From positions 1 through 9,875 of the forward strand of contig JAEZLB010000200.1 of the NCBI GenBank assembly GCA_023435945.1: a stretch of DNA of 9,875 nucleotides, given 5' to 3'. Below, one piece after another: positions 5,974 to 9,875 of this stretch. Source of the DNA: Pseudomonadota bacterium. Its GTDB lineage: Bacteria; Pseudomonadota; Gammaproteobacteria; Burkholderiales; Burkholderiaceae_D. Below the pieces are notes generated by a model that was not told the origin of the DNA, searched no databases, and saw only the letters and a list, made by a program, of their open reading frames with translations. The position numbers and the translations under genes are program-made. The first letter of the stretch is position 1; each line of letters begins with the position of its first letter.

Positions 5974-7155
5974 ATGTTGTCCAGCCTCTATCACCGGTTA
6001 AACATCAAGCATAAATCCGTACTGCCCATCGTGCAGGGAGGCATGGGTGTCGGCGTATCGGCGGGGCGTCTGGCCGGCACGGTGGCACGCTTGAATGCAG
6101 TCGGTACCATTTCCAGCGTCGATCTGCGCCGCCACCATCCTGATCTGATGGCGCAGACAGGGCGTAAGGGCGACAAGGAGCTGATCAATCGCGTCAATCT
6201 GATTGCGCTTGATCGCGAAATCCAGAAAGCACGCAGCATTGCCAACGGCAAAGGGCTGATCGCGGTGAATGTAATGCGTGCCGTCAGTGAATACGCGAAT
6301 TATGTGCGCCAGGCTTGCGAAAGCGGCGCCGATGCGGTGGTGGTGGGCGCCGGCCTGCCAATGGACCTGCCGGATCTGACCAGTGAGTTTCCCGATGTGG
6401 CGCTGATTCCGATTCTGTCGGATGCACGCGGCATCCATCTCATTCTGAAAAAGTGGATGCGCAAGCAGCGCCTGCCGGATGCCATCGTCATCGAAAATCC
6501 CAGGTTTGCCGCCGGTCACCTGGGTGCGGCCAAAGTGGAGAATCTCAACGATCCGCAGTATGCCTTTCCACGCGTGCTGGAAGAAACGCTGGCCCTGTTC
6601 AAGGAACTTGGCATTGAAAGCGAACGTATTCCGCTGATCGCTGCGGGCGGCATTAATAATCCTTTCCAGGTGCGCGAACTGTTCGCTGCCGGGGCCAGTG
6701 CGGTACAACTGGGCACGGCTTTCGCTGTCACGCAGGAGGGCGATGCTCATCCTGAGTTCAAGCGGGTGCTGGCTGAAGCCAAGCCGGAGCATATCGTCAC
6801 CTTCATGAGCGTGGCCGGCTTGCCGGCACGTGCAGTGAAGACGCCGTGGCTGGAGAAATACCTGAACAAGCAAGACCAGTTACAAGGCCAGGCCAAGCAA
6901 CGTGCCTGCACTGTCGGCTTTGACTGCCTGCACCAGTGCGGCTTGCGCGACGGTTTGCCGCAAGCCGGTCAGTTCTGTATTGATCAGCACCTGGCGTATG
7001 CACTCGACGGTGATGTAAAGCGGGGACTGTTCTTCAGGGGGAGCGAGAAGCTGCCGTTTGGCAGCGAGATACGTTCCGCAGGCGAGCTGATTGATTACCT
7101 GCTGAGTGAAATCGCCTGCCTGATGCCGCAACGTTCGACGGGAACGGCCACCTGA
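5974..7155 (+). CDS. Nitronate monooxygenase-family flavoprotein with C-terminal cysteine cluster
   Basis: The 393-residue product has the TIM-barrel fold of the nitronate monooxygenase/2-nitropropane dioxygenase family: IVQGGMGVGVS near the N-terminus (19-29), H182 in AAGHLGA at the catalytic His position, AAGGINNP (223-230) and GASAVQLGTAFA (240-251), the last two forming the FMN-phosphate site. Characterised members oxidise nitronates with FMN; others of this fold are enoyl-ACP reductases, so the substrate is open. Distinctive is a C-terminal cluster C312-x5-C318-x3-C322-x12-C335 outside the core, which could bind an Fe-S cluster or zinc. An FNR box upstream suggests anaerobic expression, which sits oddly with an O2-using enzyme. 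AGAGAAAG precedes the ATG. It is monocistronic; the next gene converges. Confidence 0.82.
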   Translation: MLSSLYHRLNIKHKSVLPIVQGGMGVGVSAGRLAGTVARLNAVGTISSVDLRRHHPDLMAQTGRKGDKELINRVNLIALDREIQKARSIANGKGLIAVNVMRAVSEYANYVRQACESGADAVVVGAGLPMDLPDLTSEFPDVALIPILSDARGIHLILKKWMRKQRLPDAIVIENPRFAAGHLGAAKVENLNDPQYAFPRVLEETLALFKELGIESERIPLIAAGGINNPFQVRELFAAGASAVQLGTAFAVTQEGDAHPEFKRVLAEAKPEHIVTFMSVAGLPARAVKTPWLEKYLNKQDQLQGQAKQRACTVGFDCLHQCGLRDGLPQAGQFCIDQHLAYALDGDVKRGLFFRGSEKLPFGSEIRSAGELIDYLLSEIACLMPQRSTGTAT

Positions 7156-7219
7156 TCTCGTACGAGTGGCGAAGCGGGGGAGTAGGGCATCGGTTCTCCG
7201 GTAGGCCGTACAGCGCGCT

Positions 7220-7696
7220 TTATTCCCGCTCCTTTGCGAGAGACACCGGCAGGTCGAAGTGTAAAACCTCTTCTCGCTGACCCAACTTCGTATACAAGGC
7301 AATAGCTGCTTCATCCTCCATGCCGGTATCTGCCTGGACAAAAATCACCCACGCGCCGCGCATTGCCGCGATCTGCTGCAGCCTCCTGATGAGCGCTGTT
7401 GCAATGCCCTGGCGCCGGTGGCCTTCCAGCACTGCGAGATCGTAGATATAAATCTCGCTGCGTTCCTGCTCGAATTTCTTCAATTCGTAGGCAGCAAGCC
7501 CACCCACAACGTCATTGTCCTTCATGGCTGCCAGCGCGATGAAGGATTCGCCAGCCAGTAATCGGCGCAGGTAAGCCGGGCCTGGCTTTTTTTCGGTGTA
7601 CGTCTGCTGGTCATTGAAGGCGGTGCCGAACATGCCAAGCAGTGCGTCCATGAGGAGGAGATCATGCGAAGTAAGGTGTCGGATGATGAATGGCAT
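7220..7696 (-). CDS. AAC(3)-I family aminoglycoside N-acetyltransferase (GNAT)
   Basis: The 158-residue product is a GNAT acyltransferase closely resembling AAC(3)-I enzymes, which acetylate the 3-amino group of gentamicin-class aminoglycosides using acetyl-CoA. Seen: [44 protein letters not shown] (acetyl-CoA pyrophosphate loop), FVQADTG, and [17 protein letters not shown] near the C-terminus. I set the start at the ATG at 7696, where family homology begins (MPFIIRHLT), but no ribosome site precedes it. An in-frame ATG at 7768 has GGAG at good spacing and would add 24 low-complexity residues; AAC(3)-Ia has a leader of similar length. Whether this chromosomal-looking copy confers resistance is unknown. 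No mobile element or integron site is visible nearby. Confidence 0.87.
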   Translation of the reverse strand: MPFIIRHLTSHDLLLMDALLGMFGTAFNDQQTYTEKKPGPAYLRRLLAGESFIALAAMKDNDVVGGLAAYELKKFEQERSEIYIYDLAVLEGHRRQGIATALIRRLQQIAAMRGAWVIFVQADTGMEDEAAIALYTKLGQREEVLHFDLPVSLAKERE

Positions 7697-8107
7697 GATG
7701 AGGCAAACTCGGGGGCGCCAGGGGGTGGATGAGGGGGGGGCGGATAGCGGCTCAGGTAGTTCAAGCATAACAGTGACTCCATCATCCCGGGACGAGGCGA
7801 GGGTATGGACGTGAAGGGATGGCACGCCCGAAGACCTCACCTTGGTGCCTGACATGCGGAAACAGCGCATCCGATCTTGCAGCGCTGCCGTTTCACTTAT
7901 CGCGCATTTGTCGAGGGAATCCTGCAAATTCAGGCGATCTCCCGGTTCATGCTGTTAATTGCCCGCGGCATATAATTGCGCTTATTGCAATACTTAGGGC
8001 GCTGCAAGTCTAGGGTGATTTTCCACGCTTCGGACGCGACATGATTTCAGACGATATAAAATGCAAGAAAATCCGGTCACTCTGACTGGCCAACACGGTA
8101 ATCCCTT
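7697..8107. other. Divergent intergenic region between aac(3)-I-like and nsrR-like genes
   Basis: No convincing gene lies in these 411 bp, apart from a possible 24-codon upstream extension of the acetyltransferase (to 7768). Near the acetyltransferase are G-runs on the plus strand: G5 at 7711-7715, G5 at 7721-7725 and G8 at 7733-7740. Toward the regulator there is TATAAT at 7971-7976, an inverted repeat ATTGC/GCAAT (7975-7979 and 7987-7991), TATAAA at 8055-8060 and an NsrR-like half-site at 8058-8068. None of the -10 candidates has a good -35 partner. Confidence 0.55.
8058..8068 (+). promoter_or_regulatory. NsrR-like half-site, possible autoregulation
   Basis: AAAATGCAAGA matches the NsrR half-site AAnATGCATTT at about eight of eleven positions and overlaps the TATAAA at 8055-8060, 40 nt before the regulator's start. 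Only one half-site is seen, so the call is tentative. Confidence 0.3.
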
Positions 8108-8599
8108 ATGAGGCTGACTTCTTACACAGACTATGCATTGCGTTCCCTGATGTATTTGGGAATGAACCGCGACAGGCTGGTGACGATCCAGGACATCGCC
8201 GATGCGCATGGCATAGCAAAAAATCATTTGACCAAGGTGGTCAATCACCTTAGTGCAATAGGTGTCATCGATAGCGTCCGGGGCCGTAACGGCGGCCTCC
8301 GGCTGGGAAAAGAGCCGGGTGAAATCAACATCGGCTATATCGTGCGTAATACGGAAAACGATTTCTATATCGCGGAGTGCTTCAATCCTGACAAGGAAGG
8401 ATGCATGTACAGCTCTGCATGCATACTGAAGGGTGTGCTGAAGCAAGCCAATAATGCCTTTCTCGATGTGCTCGATGGCATGACGCTGGAGAGCATCCTG
8501 CTTCAAGGAAGCAATCCCAGGGCAGGCAAGCAGGCACGGAGTGGAGTAAGTTCCCTGAAGCTGCAGGTGAAGCCGGCAACTCCTGAGAAAGTGGATTAA
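8108..8599 (+). CDS. nsrR: Rrf2-family transcriptional regulator, NsrR type
   Basis: The 163-residue product begins MRLTSYTDYALRSLMYLG, the Rrf2 winged-helix start, with recognition helix around KNHLTKVVNHL (38-48) and wing VRGRNGGLRLGK (57-68). Fe-S ligands of the NsrR type are present: C91, C99 and C105 in AECFNPDKEGCMYSSAC, plus Asp8, the fourth [4Fe-4S] ligand in Streptomyces NsrR. NsrR senses nitric oxide by cluster nitrosylation and de-represses NO-detoxifying genes. The C-terminal tail (about 134-163) is a basic, probably disordered extension. It is divergent from the acetyltransferase and its regulon is not in view; no flavohaemoglobin gene is nearby. The start fits the family exactly although its ribosome site is weak. 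NsrR is the best fit over IscR or RirA because of ECF and the Cys spacing. Confidence 0.85.
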   Translation: MRLTSYTDYALRSLMYLGMNRDRLVTIQDIADAHGIAKNHLTKVVNHLSAIGVIDSVRGRNGGLRLGKEPGEINIGYIVRNTENDFYIAECFNPDKEGCMYSSACILKGVLKQANNAFLDVLDGMTLESILLQGSNPRAGKQARSGVSSLKLQVKPATPEKVD

Positions 8600-8669
8600 T
8601 CGTCTGTTCCATGTGGGCTTCTCCTGTCGCCCCTTAGGTGTCCAGCACCGGACCGGGGACGGCAAATTG

Positions 8670-8701
8670 GGCAGCGAGAATCAGCGCCATACCTCGCTGC
8701 C
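8670..8701. terminator. Inverted repeat between convergent genes
   Basis: GGCAGCGAG (8670-8678) pairs perfectly with CTCGCTGCC (8693-8701) around a 14-nt loop, about 70 nt after the regulator's stop. There is no T-run in the plus direction, so it could be a weak bidirectional terminator or mRNA end protector. Confidence 0.35.
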
Positions 8702-8746
8702 GCACAACATCCTCATCCTGCTCCTCCCGATGGCATTGATAATGAA

Positions 8747-8761
8747 CCGGCCTCAGGCCGG
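8747..8761 (-). terminator. GC hairpin at the stop codon of the HMA gene
   Basis: CCGGCC (8747-8752) pairs with GGCCGG (8756-8761); the 3-nt loop is the stop codon of the minus-strand HMA gene. On that strand it is followed by TTCATT, a poor U-run, so termination is plausible but unproven. Confidence 0.35.
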
Positions 8762-8989
8762 CAAGGTAAGGTCACCCTCCCGCCCTTTCTCAGTGCGATA
8801 ACCAGCGGCTTCCAGGGAGGCGGCAATACGAGAGAAGGGCAGGTTTTCATCGCACTGCACGGTAATCTTGCTATGCAACAGCGATACGGTTACGTCGTGC
8901 ACGCCCGGGAGCGATGACAAGGCCTGGGTGATTGTTTCTATGCAGCCTTCGGAGTGAAGGCCGACGACTTCCATGATCCACGTACGCAT
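8753..8989 (-). CDS. Small HMA-domain protein with altered metal site (SxxC)
   Basis: The 78-residue product is a single heavy-metal-associated domain of the Atx1/CopZ/MerP fold: EVVGLHSEGCIETITQALSSLPGVHDVTVSLLHSKITV, ending in IAASLEAAGY. The canonical GMxCxxC is here G10-L-H-S13-E-G-C16, so the first metal cysteine is serine and Met is Leu; another cysteine, C46, sits in VQCDE. HMA domains normally carry Cu(I) or Zn/Hg to P-type ATPases. With one loop cysteine lost, binding would be weaker, use C46 or dimerise, or the domain may have another role. A strong AAAGGA ribosome site sits before the ATG at 8989. It is transcribed toward the NsrR-type gene and no transporter ATPase is in the window. 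Confidence 0.82.
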   Translation of the reverse strand: MRTWIMEVVGLHSEGCIETITQALSSLPGVHDVTVSLLHSKITVQCDENLPFSRIAASLEAAGYRTEKGREGDLTLPA

Positions 8990-9875
8990 GACTTTCCTTT
9001 CTTCTTAACGAGCTCACAATCCCTCTTACGCGTGCCGGTCTATGGCAGAGGGTCTCGTTCTTTACAAATCTCATAAGGTCTGTGTAAGAGCAATATATCT
9101 CATACGGGAGAAGCCTGTTTGAAGAAGGTCGTGGTTTTGACCATGATCGAGGAAAAGGCCTTATAAACAGGGGCTGCAAGTTTTCAGGGCGTCAATACGG
9201 CGCTGGAACTCGAGCCTTTAGTGGGCGGTTGCAGTGTGTGCAACCGCTGCCTTACAGACGGGGGGCTTGCAAAATATTACGGGCATCTTCTTGGTCTGAA
9301 GCCCATCCCTTGCAAGGGGCTCATGCATAAAACGGTGTTCGATATTCAGGTGCCATCATCGTGGGATGGTTGTTTGCCGTTCCCGAAAGACAAGGCACTG
9401 TCTGCATCGACAGGTTTGTGGAGCACCGGAAGTCAGCCGCGCTGTTTGCCAATTCCTTGCGAAAGCTTTTTCGATGTGAGCTGTCTCCGGATTACGGTCT
9501 TCCTGCTGGGGAAGACGTTGCAGAACGCCACCGGTAAACGCAATCTGCTCATGAGGTTGCAGCCCGGCTTGCGGACAGCGGGCATAGCGAACCCCGGCTC
9601 AGTCCTGCATGCGCTGGCAAGCAGTTCGGTGACAGCCCATCTCATGCACATGAGCGTCCATTGAAGGCGATAGGGTAGTGGGAGCGAGATGTGCATGCTG
9701 ATTGCAAGGAAGGGCACCAGTCCAGACACATTGGGTGCCGGTGAGGCCAGTGGGGTTTGTTGGCCTGCTGTTTGAATGGTGGATATGGCGGGCTCTTTTT
9801 CACCTGCAGGCAACCCGTCCGGATAACAGGGACGGTTGATGCCGCGGATGGCGGGACAATGCGGCCGTGAGGGGA
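8990..9875. other. Region without a defensible gene at the right end
   Basis: The first ~190 bp form the HMA gene's upstream region. They hold a direct repeat ATCTCATA (9068-9075 and 9097-9104), a minus-strand TATATT (9097-9092), and nested inverted repeats CCTGTTT/AAACAGG (9114-9120 and 9165-9171) and GGTC/GACC. Beyond 9180 several frames are open on both strands. These include a plus frame from a GTG at 9221 to 9664, a minus frame from the window edge to 9433, and a 58-codon plus frame from a GTG at 9361 to 9537. None has a good ribosome site, a recognisable domain or a convincing start, and they overlap. A decayed gene or the tail of a minus-strand gene entering from beyond the edge are both possible. 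Confidence 0.4.
9068..9104 (-). repeat. Direct repeat upstream of the HMA gene
   Basis: ATCTCATA occurs at 9068-9075 and 9097-9104, 29 bp apart start to start. The second copy abuts TATATT, a possible -10 on the minus strand, so the repeats could be operator half-sites. No known regulator box is recognised. Confidence 0.35.

Noticed and set aside
5998..6873. Long minus-strand open frame opposite the flavoprotein gene
   Set aside because: Antisense to conserved flavin-binding motifs; no family resemblance.
7157..7166. CTCGTACGAG palindrome just after the flavoprotein stop
   Set aside because: Too compact to form a stable hairpin with a loop and no T-run follows, so not called a terminator.
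7994..8665. Minus-strand open frame opposite the NsrR-type gene
   Set aside because: Covers the real Rrf2 gene and its promoter; no domain seen.
9221..9664. Plus-strand frame starting with GTG, Cys-rich N-terminus
   Set aside because: No ribosome site, no homology I recognise, competes with other open frames in the same stretch; left as unassigned.
9433..9875. Minus-strand frame open to the window edge
   Set aside because: Could be the end of a gene entering from outside, but its composition fits no family and no start is visible.

Overview
The window reads as a chromosomal segment of a betaproteobacterium. The moderate-to-high GC content, dense short operons, a c551/c552-type cytochrome, SirB2, an NsrR-type regulator and a CruR/TonB-receptor cassette of the kind known from Bordetella all fit that group. 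A respiratorily flexible member of Nitrosomonadales or Burkholderiales is my guess; this is inference only and no rRNA or marker gene is present. I see no tRNA, rRNA, CRISPR array, insertion sequence or phage gene.

Left part (1-1793): three minus-strand genes. A Tat-exported beta-carbonic-anhydrase-like protein runs off the left edge and has a recognisable promoter. A SirB2-family membrane protein lies downstream of a small periplasmic cytochrome c, with a 9-bp hairpin between them. A gap of about 320 bp then separates the cytochrome from the divergent plus-strand operon.

Central operon (1794-5829), the most interesting part: a DUF2946 protein with a CPLC motif and a C-terminal RAPP motif, matching CruR, the copper-sensing leader protein described in Bordetella pertussis; a TonB-dependent outer-membrane receptor; and an exported beta-propeller with four Asp-boxes, a His-rich tether and conserved-looking cysteines (CECC, ACPHQGP). 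In the CruR model the leader ribosome arrests at RAPP when copper is scarce, which keeps the receptor transcript alive. Copper sensed through CxxC relieves the arrest and lets Rho terminate. The layout here fits that model: the first gene, a 148-nt intergenic region with a hairpin over the receptor Shine-Dalgarno, the receptor, then the propeller. A small stem-loop with T5 follows the operon.

Right part (5830-8107): a nitronate-monooxygenase-like flavoprotein with a C-terminal cysteine cluster sits behind a perfect FNR/ANR box placed at -41.5 from a plausible start site, the class II activator geometry. A convergent AAC(3)-I-family aminoglycoside acetyltransferase follows. Its start region holds G/C homopolymer runs.

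Far right (8108-9875): an Rrf2/NsrR-type regulator with the three Fe-S cysteines and Asp8, divergent from the acetyltransferase. A minus-strand single HMA-domain protein whose CxxC has become SxxC converges on it. The last ~890 bp hold no gene I can defend. Metal (probably copper) handling, redox/respiration and nitrosative or anaerobic control are recurring themes, but only the 1794-5829 cassette is clearly one functional unit.
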